Positions 52,579 to 62,115 are shown, numbered from the stretch's first letter. The stretch is 64,000 nucleotides of DNA from Rahnella sp. AA (GCF_002834385.1 NZ_PITQ01000010.1:81551-145550), one strand, 5' to 3'. The notes: generated from the sequence alone by a model not told the origin. A program made the numbers and translations.

Positions 52579-53874
52579 ATGAACCTCAATTTGCCTCAAA
52601 AACTGGCACCGCTGCGCTGGCGTAAGCTTATTCCGCTGGCGTTTATCACCTACAGTCTCGCGTATCTTGACCGTGCCAATTATGGGTTTGGTGCCGCCTC
52701 CGGGTTGGCGCAGGATTTAAATATTACGCCGGGCATTTCATCACTGCTTGGCGCCTTGTTCTTCCTAGGCTATTTCTTCTTTCAGGTGCCGGGCGGGATT
52801 TATGCCGAAAAACGCAGCGCCAAAAAACTGATTTTCTGGAGCCTGATCCTGTGGGGCGTTTTAGCCACTGCCACCGGCATGGTTCACAGCGTGGTGGCGC
52901 TGGCGGTTATTCGTTTCCTGCTCGGCGTGGCCGAAAGCGTGGTGATGCCTGCGATGCTGGTCTTCCTCAGCCATTGGTTCACTAAGCAGGAACGCTCGAA
53001 AGCCAACACTTTCCTGTTTCTTGGTAATCCGATCACCGTATTGTGGATGTCTATCCTTTCAGGTTATTTGGTGGATGCCCTTGGCTGGCGCGGGATGTTT
53101 ATCATCGAAGGCGTTCCTGCGATTATCTGGGCGGCTATCTGGTGGGTGATATTTGTTGATCGTCCGGCAGATGCAAAATGGCTGAGCGAGCAGGAGAAAG
53201 TGGCGCTTGAAGAGTCGCTGGCGGCGGAACAGGCCGAAATGAAGCCGGTGAAAAATTATGGCGAAGCGCTGCGTTCACGCAAAGTGCTGTCGCTGTCGTT
53301 TATCCACTTCTTCTGGAACATCGGTATGTACGGTTTCATTATGTGGCTGCCGTCGATCCTGAAAACTGCTTCTGGTATGGGGATTGTGGCGACCGGCTGG
53401 CTTTCCGCTGCGCCTTATCTGCTGGCGGTGCCGCTGATGCTCGGGGCGTCCTGGTTCTCTGATAAATACCAGCAACGTAAGCTGATTGTGTTGCTGTTCC
53501 TCGGGCTGGGCGCGGTGTGCTTCTGTGCGTCGTTTACCGTGGGCGCGAATCATTTCTGGGTGTCATATGTGTTATTGGTGATCGCCGGTGGCGCGATGTA
53601 TACACCCTACGGCCCGTTCTTTGCCGCCATTCCCGAGTTGCTGCCGCGCAATGTGATGGCCGGTGCGATGGCATTTATCGTCAGCTTCGGCGCACTCGGT
53701 TCTTTTGTCGGATCGTGGATCGTCGGTTACCTGAACGGCGTCTTCAACGGTCCGCAGGCTTCTTACGTCTTCATGGGCAGTTCTCTGGTGATCGCGGTGC
53801 TGCTGACCGCCGTTACGCGTTTCACCAATAAACCGGCAGAAGTTGCTGCACCAAAAATTGCAGCGCTGAGCTAA
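52579..53874 (+). CDS. MFS permease, anion:cation symporter family
   Basis: A 431-residue transporter with 12 helices and the ACS start (LRWRKLIPLAFITYSLAYLDRANYGFGAASGLAQDL). A second, different sugar-acid permease in the same regulon (about a quarter of residues shared with the one at 47602-48972). Two candidate GntR operators precede it. Substrate unknown, likely a hexonate or related acid. Confidence 0.88.
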   Translation: MNLNLPQKLAPLRWRKLIPLAFITYSLAYLDRANYGFGAASGLAQDLNITPGISSLLGALFFLGYFFFQVPGGIYAEKRSAKKLIFWSLILWGVLATATGMVHSVVALAVIRFLLGVAESVVMPAMLVFLSHWFTKQERSKANTFLFLGNPITVLWMSILSGYLVDALGWRGMFIIEGVPAIIWAAIWWVIFVDRPADAKWLSEQEKVALEESLAAEQAEMKPVKNYGEALRSRKVLSLSFIHFFWNIGMYGFIMWLPSILKTASGMGIVATGWLSAAPYLLAVPLMLGASWFSDKYQQRKLIVLLFLGLGAVCFCASFTVGANHFWVSYVLLVIAGGAMYTPYGPFFAAIPELLPRNVMAGAMAFIVSFGALGSFVGSWIVGYLNGVFNGPQASYVFMGSSLVIAVLLTAVTRFTNKPAEVAAPKIAALS

Positions 53875-53915
53875 GTTATTAATCCAAATAAACCACGCTA
53901 AGCCTATTTTTTGGT

Positions 53916-54109
53916 TCATCGCGCCTTACCGGGAAACGCTGCTTTTATCTTCATAAAAAAGTAGTCGTTATCCCGGTATCCATAAGCCATTCGTTTTATC
54001 ACCTTGGTCCTGTTATTCATTCCCTCCAGCAGGCTGGTATTCAGACGATGCGTGACACTGGCAATTGTGCCGCTCACATAACCCTTCAGCTTGTCCGCGA
54101 ACTGCTGTC
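53916..54109 (-). pseudogene. ISL3-type transposase C-terminal fragment
   Basis: The minus strand reads QQFADKLKGYVSGTIASVT..., then LNTSLLEGMNNRTKVIKRMAYGYRD and FFMKIKAAFPGKAR then stop. This is the highly conserved end of ISL3-family transposases (LNTGLLEGINNKIKVIKR-like). The 5' part of the gene is missing: the match breaks at about 54109 into unrelated sequence. A dead insertion-sequence relic. Confidence 0.82.
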
Positions 54110-54219
54110 AGATAAAAGGTGTAGTTGAACTGGCAACCCATGGGATGAACATAGAGGAATGCTCTGCACTGATTTCGTTATTACAACGGCTAATAAATAA
54201 CCTTGAAGTCGAAGAGTAA
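54110..54219 (+). pseudogene. C-terminal fragment of a MarR-like regulator
   Basis: The plus frame reads IKGVVELATHGMNIEECSALISLLQRLINNLEVEE then stop. The spacing and the helix ISLLQRLINNLE are typical of the last helix of MarR-family proteins. No start and no DNA-binding part remain; the fragment joins directly to the ISL3 relic, so the insertion or a deletion removed the rest. Family call from a short stretch only. Confidence 0.45.
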
Positions 54220-54229
54220 GTAGTATTCG

Positions 54230-54400
54230 TTAATCAATGTGGCTGGCTTTCCTCTTTAAACGAAAGTAGGTTGCCCGAGAAATACCTGCCTTTTCTATCA
54301 TCAATCTGGCTGGTTGTTTCTGGTGAATAAGCATCATCGCCATATCTGATTTCAAGTGAGGTTTACGCCCACACGATTTTTGATACACACGTTTTAAGTC
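54230..54400 (-). pseudogene. C-terminal fragment of a serine recombinase/resolvase
   Basis: The minus strand reads KSCGRKPHLKSDMAMMLIHQ and then ARLMIEKAGISRATYFRLKRKASHID then stop. The GRKP hinge followed by a helix-turn-helix ending GISRATYFR is the layout of invertase/resolvase C-termini. No catalytic domain is found upstream. It is divergent from the Tn3 transposase relic at 54480, the usual arrangement of a Tn3-type transposon. Confidence 0.6.
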
Positions 54401-54479
54401 GTTTTTAATGGTCTCAAAATTTATAACATTTGAGACAGTTAAAAAGAGAACAGAACACCCGTTTACGAAAGGATGCGCA

Positions 54480-54608
54480 ATGAATGATGACTTTCTGACC
54501 AGCGAACAGACAGAAAACTATGGTCGCTATGTGGCAGAGCCAAATGAGGAGCATCTGGCAAGATTATCGCCGCTGATACATGGTCATATAAATATGCTGG
54601 GGCATTAA
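54480..54608 (+). pseudogene. Internally deleted Tn3-family transposase
   Basis: A 42-residue frame with its original ribosome-binding site (AAAGGA). It starts MNDDFLTSEQTENYGRYVAE, the conserved N-terminus of Tn3-type transposases (DUF4158), and runs directly into LARLSPLIHGHINMLGH, which matches the far C-terminal LSP...HINLLGRY segment. About 900 residues are missing between the two. Together with the resolvase tail it marks a collapsed Tn3-like element. Confidence 0.65.
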
Positions 54609-54854
54609 ATTTCAATACAAACAATGAATTAAACCCTTATCGTGGTTTTTTACATCATTGGATCTCGAACCCCGTGGCTCTGAAGACTGAGCTGCACTGA
54701 TTTCCTGTTGAATCGAATATTTCACGGAAGTTTAAGTTTTCTCAGTTATTATTTTTATGCGTTATTAGAATGTTGTAACTAAAATAGAGGCTTTTTTCAA
54801 ATTCCAATTAATGACAAACTGCCGCCATTACGTCCATGGAATGAACGCAGCCTG

Positions 54855-56450
54855 ATGAAAGTATTTCTCTGTAGCGGCTTATTGGTTTTACTCACCAGCA
54901 CAACCTTTGCTGCGCAACCAAATGCGCTAACCCAACAACAATGCATTGCACTGAAAAATGTTCGCATCGATGCGTCCCGCATCGGGCTGCCTACGCGGGG
55001 TGCCGTGGTAACAAACGTTGCAATAGCAGGGTTGAATAGCCAGCATTGCAAAGTGGAAGGGCAGATCAAACCCATTGACCTGAAAGCTCCGGACATTAAC
55101 TTCCAGCTTTACCTGCCATTTAGCTGGAATGGTAAAGCTTTGCAACTCGGTGGTAGCGGTTTCGACGGTGCTGTGAAAGATGCTGACACAGCTCGCCTGG
55201 CGCCAGCAGCTACACCCGGAGCTCTGAAACAAGGTTATGCCACTTTCGGCAGCGATTCTGGCCACCAGGGGGGCGTTTCAGATGCTTCCTTTACGCTAAA
55301 TGCCGAAGCCTGGGAAAATTTTTCCGGTGCGCAAATAAAGAAAACGCATGACGTTGCCGTCGCGCTTATCACACAGGCTTATGGTAAAAAACCTTCCCGC
55401 ATGTATTTTCAGGGGAACTCACAAGGCGGCCATGAAGCACTCGCCGCCATTCAACGCTTCCCTCTCGACTATGATGGCGCCATTGCTATTCATCCTGTTT
55501 ACAACGTCGTCGAACTACATATGGCGGGGATCAGCATCGGGCAGGCAATTTACAATACACCTGGTGCATGGATTTCCCCGCTGAAAGCGGCCCTGATCGC
55601 CAATGCAGTTACCGGTGCCTGCGATAAACTGGATGGTCTGGCTGATGGCGTGGTCGCCAACACGGATGCCTGCAGCGCAACCTTTAAACTGACTCATCTG
55701 CGCTGCCCGGACGGTAAAGATACCGGCAATAACTGCCTTTCGGATACGCAAATCTCGCTACTGCAGATGCTGAATAAACCGATTCCGCTGGGCGTAAAAC
55801 TGCCTACCGGAGACCACTTTGCACGCTGGCCGGTATTGTTAGGTGCGGATGCCCCGGGGCTGGTTAGTGTATTTGGAAACAGTGCCGATAAACCCCAACC
55901 GGCAGGAAATAATCTCATCATTTCCTTTCCTTATATGATGGGCGACGAGGCAGTACGCTACGAAGTCACACGTGACGCGAGTTTCGATTCGCTGACGTTT
56001 AACCCAGCAACCCATGAGGCAAGGCTGCAAGAACTGGCCGCTCAGGTGGACAATAACGACGCTGACATAAGTGCTTTTGTTCATCACGGAGGCAAACTTT
56101 TACTGATGCACGGGATGGCAGATGTGTCAGTCCCACCGGGGAATACGGTGGCATATTATGAAAAGCTCAGAACCCGCTTCGGAGAAAAAGAGTTACATCA
56201 GTTTGCCCGCTTATATCTCGCGCCAGGATTCACGCACAGCAGCGGTGTATTTCGGGTAAGCTGGGATTCACTCGGCGCTCTGGATAAATGGGTCGATCAC
56301 GGTATTGACCCCGGCCAGCAGGTAATGATTGATACCAACAAAGCCACTGCAGGCCGCGAAATGCCGCTGTGCGATTATCCGCTATACCCCCGCTATAAAG
56401 GAACGGGCGACTCAAAATCCGCCGTCAGTTTTGCCTGCTCAGATAAATAA
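54855..56450 (+). CDS. Tannase/feruloyl-esterase family hydrolase, exported
   Basis: A 531-residue secreted alpha/beta hydrolase. The signal peptide is cleaved near TTFAAQP. The tannase-family (PF07519) nucleophile Ser189 lies in GNSQGG. The acid in LLMHGMADVSVPP and a late His in FTHSSGV complete a likely triad. Paired Cys (CIAL...HCKV; CDKLDG...CSATF...LRCPDG..NNCLS; CDYP...FACSDK) fit the disulfides of this family, including the one linking the triad region. Substrate could be gallate or ferulate esters of plant material. It lies beside mobile-element debris. Confidence 0.87.
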   Translation: MKVFLCSGLLVLLTSTTFAAQPNALTQQQCIALKNVRIDASRIGLPTRGAVVTNVAIAGLNSQHCKVEGQIKPIDLKAPDINFQLYLPFSWNGKALQLGGSGFDGAVKDADTARLAPAATPGALKQGYATFGSDSGHQGGVSDASFTLNAEAWENFSGAQIKKTHDVAVALITQAYGKKPSRMYFQGNSQGGHEALAAIQRFPLDYDGAIAIHPVYNVVELHMAGISIGQAIYNTPGAWISPLKAALIANAVTGACDKLDGLADGVVANTDACSATFKLTHLRCPDGKDTGNNCLSDTQISLLQMLNKPIPLGVKLPTGDHFARWPVLLGADAPGLVSVFGNSADKPQPAGNNLIISFPYMMGDEAVRYEVTRDASFDSLTFNPATHEARLQELAAQVDNNDADISAFVHHGGKLLLMHGMADVSVPPGNTVAYYEKLRTRFGEKELHQFARLYLAPGFTHSSGVFRVSWDSLGALDKWVDHGIDPGQQVMIDTNKATAGREMPLCDYPLYPRYKGTGDSKSAVSFACSDK

Positions 56451-56455
56451 CTACT

Positions 56456-56487
56456 CCCGCCGTAAGCTTTTTATAAGCTTTGGCGGG
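56456..56487. terminator. Hairpin after tannase-family gene
   Basis: CCCGCC..AAGCTT...AAGCTT.GGCGGG forms a stable stem 6 bases after the stop. It lacks a T-run, so termination is only probable. Confidence 0.5.
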
Positions 56488-56557
56488 TACGCTTTCACCC
56501 CAAAATGCAAGTCATTTACCTATATAAAATCACAGGTGAATGAACGTTCTCAAAAAA

Positions 56558-56575
56558 CTTGAACATCCGTCCAAG
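56558..56575. promoter_or_regulatory. Candidate TetR operator
   Basis: CTTGAAC-ATCC-GTCCAAG, an imperfect palindrome with 6 of 7 matching arm positions. It lies just before the TetR gene and downstream of a TATAAA box at 56523-56528, a good position for autorepression. Confidence 0.5.
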
Positions 56576-56577
56576 TC

Positions 56578-57237
56578 TTGGCATTATCCTCAGCTACTCC
56601 CATTGCTTCGGATTATTCAGTGGCCTATCTGTGTAAAGAAGCCCGTCGCGCTAACATTCTTGAAGCTGCCGCGCGCATCGCAAGGCGTGAAGGGTTGGCC
56701 GCAACAACTGTCCGGCGTGTCGCTCAGGAAGCCGGTGCTGCGACGGGCCAGGTCCATCATCATTTTTCGAGTGCAGCCGAATTGCGCGCGCAGGCCTATA
56801 CGCGGGTCATGGAGATCCTGAAAGCTCAGCTGCTGGAAAGATGCCAGCGTTTAACGGCCCGTGAACAGTTAACTCTTCTTCTGGTTGACCCACAGGATGA
56901 CGAATCTCTGATGGCCATTCCCTTGTGGCATGAAGCCATGTTACTGACAGAGCAGGATCCACTGATGAAAGCCGCCTTCGCACTTTCCGTGGCTGACTGG
57001 CATGAACTGGTCTCCGACACCATCGTATTTGGCCGGCAAAAGGGGGAGTTTGTTGCCGGAGAAGCCCCGGAACATATTTCCTGGCGCCTGATAGGCCTGA
57101 GCAGCAGCATGGATGCCATGTCACGCCTTGAGTCCCTCGGATTAACCGCCGCCTGCGCTGAATACAATCTGGATCGCGCGATCCAAAATGAACTGTACAC
57201 AGGCAAAACGATTTGTAAGGAAACATCTGATGTTTAA
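56578..57237 (+). CDS. TetR-family regulator
   Basis: Up to 219 residues. The HTH region (ANILEAAARIARREGLAATTVRRVAQEAGAATGQVHHHFSS) lies at about 24-65. No ATG precedes it in frame after the upstream TGA at 56560, so the start must be TTG 56578 (used here) or GTG 56620; neither has a good ribosome-binding site. A leaderless or low-level start is possible. The C-terminal domain is typical of TetR regulators of efflux. Its stop overlaps the start of the SMR transporter by 8 bases, so it likely controls that gene. Confidence 0.82.
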   Translation: MALSSATPIASDYSVAYLCKEARRANILEAAARIARREGLAATTVRRVAQEAGAATGQVHHHFSSAAELRAQAYTRVMEILKAQLLERCQRLTAREQLTLLLVDPQDDESLMAIPLWHEAMLLTEQDPLMKAAFALSVADWHELVSDTIVFGRQKGEFVAGEAPEHISWRLIGLSSSMDAMSRLESLGLTAACAEYNLDRAIQNELYTGKTICKETSDV

Positions 57238-57565
57238 GACTTATTTACTGCTTGGGCTGGCTATTTTGGCTGAAGTTATCGCGACAAGCAGTTTGAAAAG
57301 CTCGGAAGGATTCACCCGTTTATGGCCAAGCGTCGTCACGCTGATCGGTTATACGATTGCAATCTTCTTATTGTCACTGACCCTGAAAACGTTGCCGACC
57401 GGTATCGCTTACGCCATCTGGTCCGGTGTGGGAATTATTCTGGTCTCTGCCATTGGGTGGTTTGGTTACGGACAAAAACTGGATACGCCAGCAATGATCG
57501 GCCTCGGGTTGATTATCGCCGGTGTCATTGTAGTGAATGTGTTTTCAAAATCTGTCGCGCACTAA
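57230..57565 (+). CDS. Small multidrug resistance transporter (EmrE-like)
   Basis: A 111-residue four-helix SMR exporter. ATG 57230 has AAGGAAACATCTG before it; a longer frame from 57188 is rejected. The essential glutamate is Glu15 in LAILAEVIATSSLK. Other signatures: GIAYAIWSGVGIILVSAIGW. It expels lipophilic cations or related compounds using the proton gradient. Overlaps the TetR gene by 8 bases and is followed by an AraC-type activator. Confidence 0.93.
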   Translation: MFKTYLLLGLAILAEVIATSSLKSSEGFTRLWPSVVTLIGYTIAIFLLSLTLKTLPTGIAYAIWSGVGIILVSAIGWFGYGQKLDTPAMIGLGLIIAGVIVVNVFSKSVAH

Positions 57566-57600
57566 ATTACGCGGCACTATAGCAGCACAGGGAGTTCATT

Positions 57601-58467
57601 TTGCACAGCGAGCAGAAACCCGATTTTCATGACGACTTGATCAAAGAGTTACTTTACTGGATCGAAGTCAACCTGAGTGATCGCCTGACCATGGAAAAAG
57701 CCTCGAAGAAAACCGGCTACTCCCCATGGTATCTTCAGCGTTTGTTTAAAAGCAAAACAGGTTACGCGCTGGGTAAATATATACGCGACCGCCGTCTGAC
57801 AATGGCAGCTATTGCGTTACGTCTGACTAATATGCCGATCCTCGATATCTCGCTGTATTATTCTTACGATTCGCAGCAAACATTTACCCGCTCATTTAAA
57901 AAGAATTTTGCCGAAACGCCGGGAATGTATCGCCGCAATGCCTCGTGGACGATGAACGGGATCACCGCGCCGTTGACTGTCGATGAGTTTCCACAGCCGG
58001 AATATGAAATTGTTGAACTGCCGGAAATGGCATTTGAAGGTGACACCGTAACGCACTCCTATCCGATTGAAGCCCTGTTCAACAGTAAAAACCACGTCCA
58101 TCGTGCAGAACTACTACGTTATCTGGAAACACCCGAATCGCTGCTGGCGCCGGTCTGGGGATTATCTGATTGCCGGCCTGATACACATGATGAAGTCGCT
58201 AATGCATTACAGATGGAATATACCGTCGCACAGCAGGTCAGGCTCAGCGAGTCCCATACGATTGTGGTTCCGGCCAGCCGGTATCTTAAGATCAATTATC
58301 CTTACGATCTCAGCCGGCTGAACGATTTTATTCTGTACCTGTATTCGGTGTTCCTGCCGACCCTTGGGCTTGAATTTATCATCCAGCCGGATCTGGAAAA
58401 GTACTCGCGCGAATCTGCCCTCAACGGCGTGACTTGTGAATACTACATTCCTTTAGCAAGACACTGA
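57601..58467 (+). CDS. AraC-family regulator (Rob/MarA-type with effector domain)
   Basis: A 288-residue protein starting at TTG 57601 with GGGAG 7 bases before it. An N-terminal pair of helix-turn-helices (about 8-110: LTMEKASKKTGYSPWYLQRLFKSKTGYALGKYIRDRRLTMAAIALR, SYDSQQTFTRSFKKNFAETPGMYRR) matches Rob, SoxS and MarA. The C-terminal 160 residues resemble the GyrI-like ligand domain of Rob. Close to the SMR gene, so probably part of a drug or stress response. Confidence 0.87.
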   Translation: MHSEQKPDFHDDLIKELLYWIEVNLSDRLTMEKASKKTGYSPWYLQRLFKSKTGYALGKYIRDRRLTMAAIALRLTNMPILDISLYYSYDSQQTFTRSFKKNFAETPGMYRRNASWTMNGITAPLTVDEFPQPEYEIVELPEMAFEGDTVTHSYPIEALFNSKNHVHRAELLRYLETPESLLAPVWGLSDCRPDTHDEVANALQMEYTVAQQVRLSESHTIVVPASRYLKINYPYDLSRLNDFILYLYSVFLPTLGLEFIIQPDLEKYSRESALNGVTCEYYIPLARH

Positions 58468-58486
58468 GCAAAAACACGACAGGAAT

Positions 58487-58511
58487 AAAAAAGCCTCTCA
58501 CATTGAGAGGC
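58487..58511 (-). terminator. Intrinsic terminator of budC (shared with araC-type gene)
   Basis: GCCTCTCA CAT TGAGAGGC, 8-bp perfect stem. On the minus strand it is followed by TTTTTTA. It lies between convergent genes ending at 58467 and 58532. Confidence 0.85.
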
Positions 58512-58531
58512 CTGGCCGGCGGGAAGGGGGA

Positions 58532-59422
<891 letters not shown>

Positions 59423-59506
59423 CTATGTGCAATTGTTAGCAACGGTCATTAACTTATAGAATTCAAATAGGTAGCACGGTACATTTATGAAAATCAGTCA
59501 GGCAGG

Positions 59507-59953
59507 ATGAAGAAATTGCAAAACGATAAAGGACAAAAGATGACCGAAGACGATATTGCTGCTTTCCGGGAACGCATGGAAACAGTGGTGTATTCATTAA
59601 AAATAGCGCCACAGGTGGCTGAAAATCAGGTTATTGATCGCGTAGCGCTGAGTTTTCGCAAATTGCTCAATTTTTTTGCCGAAAACACCGAGATGACTCA
59701 GCAGATATTGCTGTCGCCGCCTCATGCACGGGAAACACAAAGCCTGTTATCCGCCCTGATTGCCGGAAACCTGGCATTCAGCCAGCAAAACGCGCTGTTC
59801 CGCGATGATATCTCTGCAACGCTTATGGGGCAGTGTTTCACTGGCATAATTGTACAACTCGCCTGTGAGCCCGGAGATCCTGCTTTGCGCCATCAAAATA
59901 GCCAGGCCTGTGCAAAACTGTTCTGCGAAGGGATATGGTCCGGGAAGTTATAG
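59507..59953 (+). CDS. TetR-like ligand-binding domain without a DNA-binding domain
   Basis: A 148-residue protein, with AGGCAGG just before ATG 59507. Residues 15-145 look like a TetR C-terminal domain (AFRERMETVVYSL..., FRKLLNFFAENTEMTQQIL, LSALIAGNLAFSQQNALFRDDISATLMGQCFTGIIVQLA). No helix-turn-helix is present, and the upstream DNA (59387-59506) does not encode one in any frame I read. Either a truncated regulator or a DNA-free binding partner. It is divergent from budC. Confidence 0.6.
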   Translation: MKKLQNDKGQKMTEDDIAAFRERMETVVYSLKIAPQVAENQVIDRVALSFRKLLNFFAENTEMTQQILLSPPHARETQSLLSALIAGNLAFSQQNALFRDDISATLMGQCFTGIIVQLACEPGDPALRHQNSQACAKLFCEGIWSGKL

Positions 59954-60085
59954 TTCAAAACCTCATATAGAAAGCATAAATCGTTGGTTCATTTCACAGC
60001 CCAGACAGGGTTAACTGATGACATCCGATAAACATTGCATGTCATTGTTTTTCACAAAGACCCCAGCCATCTTCCGGAGGCCTGT

Positions 60086-60274
60086 ATGTCAAAGACTGTA
60101 CAAAAAGCTCAGCACCGCTCGTGGTGGCAGCGAATTATGCATCGCGAAGTGCTCCGCCAACCTGAGGAAAACGCGCAGGACACGTACCGCTTGCTGGAAA
60201 GCTTTCTGGCAACCGGGTGTCTTTACGGTATTGACCTGGGGAACAGTGACCCGACCTGGTTTCGACGCCACTGA
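60086..60274 (+). CDS. Small protein of unknown function (62 aa)
   Basis: Start ATG 60086 with an excellent ribosome-binding site (GGAGG, 6 bases upstream). Basic N-terminus (MSKTVQKAQHRSWWQRIMHREVL) then RLLESFLATGCLYGIDLGNSDPTWFRRH. No membrane segment. I do not recognise it. An overlapping longer frame (60018-60341) has poor composition and is rejected. Confidence 0.55.
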   Translation: MSKTVQKAQHRSWWQRIMHREVLRQPEENAQDTYRLLESFLATGCLYGIDLGNSDPTWFRRH

Positions 60275-60475
60275 CCGCTATATGCGTTTATTAAGGTTCA
60301 GTTACTGGAACGAACTGTGCAACTGGCAAACCTTCTCCTGATAGTGCTTGTAGTCCCCTGTATAACGGGTGCTGACATTGCTGATTAAGCAGTTCCGGCA
60401 TCAGTATGCAGGTTGTTGTGGAAAGTCTCTCTGACCTCGTCGTAGGAATTTTTTAGTTCTCTCTCATTTGTTGAG

Positions 60476-60507
60476 CCCATAACTTTCGCCGGTTGTGGGT
60501 TTTTTTA
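60476..60507 (+). terminator. Intrinsic terminator, plus strand
   Basis: CCCATAAC...GTTGTGGG with one G-T pair, followed by a T-run to 60507. It would end any transcript from the small gene at 60086-60274. Confidence 0.7.
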
Positions 60508-60510
60508 TGC

Positions 60511-60700
60511 AAAAAAAAAAGCCCCGTGCTAAGACGAGGCAAATGAGTAAAGCCGTGGACAGGGAATACGGCAACTGAATGTGAATATAAAATCAGGAAG
60601 GGTAAATCGTTTCGTGGTGATGATGCCACGAAACGATAAATAAAATATCACAACCAAGCTCATTAATATAAATATGATTTTTATATAAATCTAAATACAC
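60511..60700 (-). ncRNA. Candidate small RNA divergent from porin gene (micF position)
   Basis: On the minus strand a terminator (GCCTCGT CTTAGC ACGGGGC then ten T, 60540-60511) ends a transcript for which I see no protein gene. Inside lies a perfect 12-bp hairpin ATCGTTTCGTGG/CCACGAAACGAT (60606-60637). The location, divergent from an OmpC/F-type porin, is that of micF in enterobacteria. I do not see the conserved micF 5' end, so this is a candidate only and the 5' boundary is a guess. Confidence 0.4.
60606..60637. other. Perfect 12-bp inverted repeat
   Basis: ATCGTTTCGTGG, loop TGATGATG, CCACGAAACGAT. No T-run on the plus strand. It is within the candidate sRNA and could be its stem or an operator. 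The remaining gap up to the porin start is very AT-rich and presumably holds the porin promoter and OmpR sites, which I cannot place with confidence. Confidence 0.6.
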
Positions 60701-60881
60701 ATTCATCTTAAATATTAATTTCTTGAATGGAAATATCTAGCAATAAATAATAAAATGAAAAACGATAATTTATATACAGCACTACGGAACTATATGCGTA
60801 ATATTATTGCGAGCATCAAGTCATACGTAAATTATATATAAAAACTTAAAGCATTCAATTAAATGATAAAGGAATAACATC

Positions 60882-62012
60882 ATGAAATTAAAAGCACTGG
60901 CATTGGTTATCCCCGCATTACTGGTTGCAGGCGCAGCCCATTCTGCAGAAGTTTATAATAAAGATGGCAACAAACTTGATCTGTACGGCAAGGTTGATGG
61001 TTTGCATTATTTCTCTGACGATTCCAGCAAAGATGGTGACCAGACCTACGCACGTGTAGGCTTCAAGGGCGAAACACAGATCAGCGATCAACTGACCGGC
61101 TACGGGCAGTGGGAATACAATATTCAGGTTAATAATACTGAAGATAGCACTGCTGGCAACGCCACACGTCTGGGCTTTGCAGGCCTGAAACTTGGCGAAT
61201 ACGGTTCATTTGATTATGGCCGTAACTACGGTGTTGTGTATGACGTTGAAGCCTGGACGGATATGCTGCCAGAGTTCGGTGGCGATACCTATACCACCGC
61301 AGATAACTTCATGGTTGGCCGTACCAATGGCGTAGCCACTTACCGCAACACTGACTTCTTCGGTGAAGTGAAGGGGCTGAACTTTGCACTGCAATATCAG
61401 GGCGCAAATGACGGTAATGTAACCGGTGAAGGGACAAATAACGGTGACCGCTCTATCCGTAAACAAAATGGTGACGGTTATGCGCTGTCCACCACTTATG
61501 ATTTCGGTATGGGGATCAGCGCCGGTGCAGCATACGCATCTTCTGACCGCACGAATGATCAGGTAAACCTGTCTACTGCGGATGGTGATAAAGCTGACGT
61601 ATGGACTATTGGCGCAAAATATGACGCTAATAATGTCTACCTGGCAACCATGTATTCTGAAACACGCAACATGACCGGTTTTGGCAGCAACTATGACAAT
61701 CTTATTGCCAATAAAACGCAGAACTTTGAAGTTACTGCGCAATATCAGTTTGACTTCGGTTTACGTCCTGAAATTTCTTACCTGCAATCCAAAGGTAAGG
61801 ATCTGAATAGCGACATCCATGTAAATTCAGACTGGAATGACAAAGACCTGGTTAAATATGTTTCAGTCGGTACCAACTACTCCTTCAATAAGAATATGTC
61901 TGCTTATGTAGATTATAAAATAAACTTACTGGACGGCGATGATGACTTCTATCAGGCAGCAGGTATCTCTACCGATGATATCGTTGCTGTAGGTTTGGTA
62001 TATCAGTTCTGA
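60882..62012 (+). CDS. Outer-membrane porin, OmpC/OmpF family
   Basis: A 376-residue trimeric general porin. Signal peptide [21 protein letters not shown] cleaved before [27 protein letters not shown] 16-strand barrel pattern with the constriction-loop motif MLPEFGGDT and terminal Phe (VGLVYQF). The ribosome-binding site AAAGGA is 8-10 bases before ATG. OmpC and OmpF cannot be told apart from the sequence alone. Followed by a terminator. Confidence 0.95.
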   Translation: MKLKALALVIPALLVAGAAHSAEVYNKDGNKLDLYGKVDGLHYFSDDSSKDGDQTYARVGFKGETQISDQLTGYGQWEYNIQVNNTEDSTAGNATRLGFAGLKLGEYGSFDYGRNYGVVYDVEAWTDMLPEFGGDTYTTADNFMVGRTNGVATYRNTDFFGEVKGLNFALQYQGANDGNVTGEGTNNGDRSIRKQNGDGYALSTTYDFGMGISAGAAYASSDRTNDQVNLSTADGDKADVWTIGAKYDANNVYLATMYSETRNMTGFGSNYDNLIANKTQNFEVTAQYQFDFGLRPEISYLQSKGKDLNSDIHVNSDWNDKDLVKYVSVGTNYSFNKNMSAYVDYKINLLDGDDDFYQAAGISTDDIVAVGLVYQF

Positions 62013-62046
62013 TTCTTTCTGATCTAACATCTGATAAACAACATTC

Positions 62047-62072
62047 AAAGCCCATCTTAGGATGGGCTTTTT
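62047..62072 (+). terminator. Intrinsic terminator after porin
   Basis: AAAGCCCATC TTAG GATGGGCTTT, 10-bp perfect stem with a T-run, 34 bases after the porin stop. Confidence 0.92.
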
Positions 62073-62115
62073 ATATAGAGAATAAATTGTATTTTGTTTG
62101 TTAATGTACAGATCG

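Noticed and set aside
60018-60341. 107-codon frame overlapping the 62-residue small gene
   Set aside because: Arg/Cys/Trp-rich frame with poor start; the other frame has a perfect ribosome-binding site.
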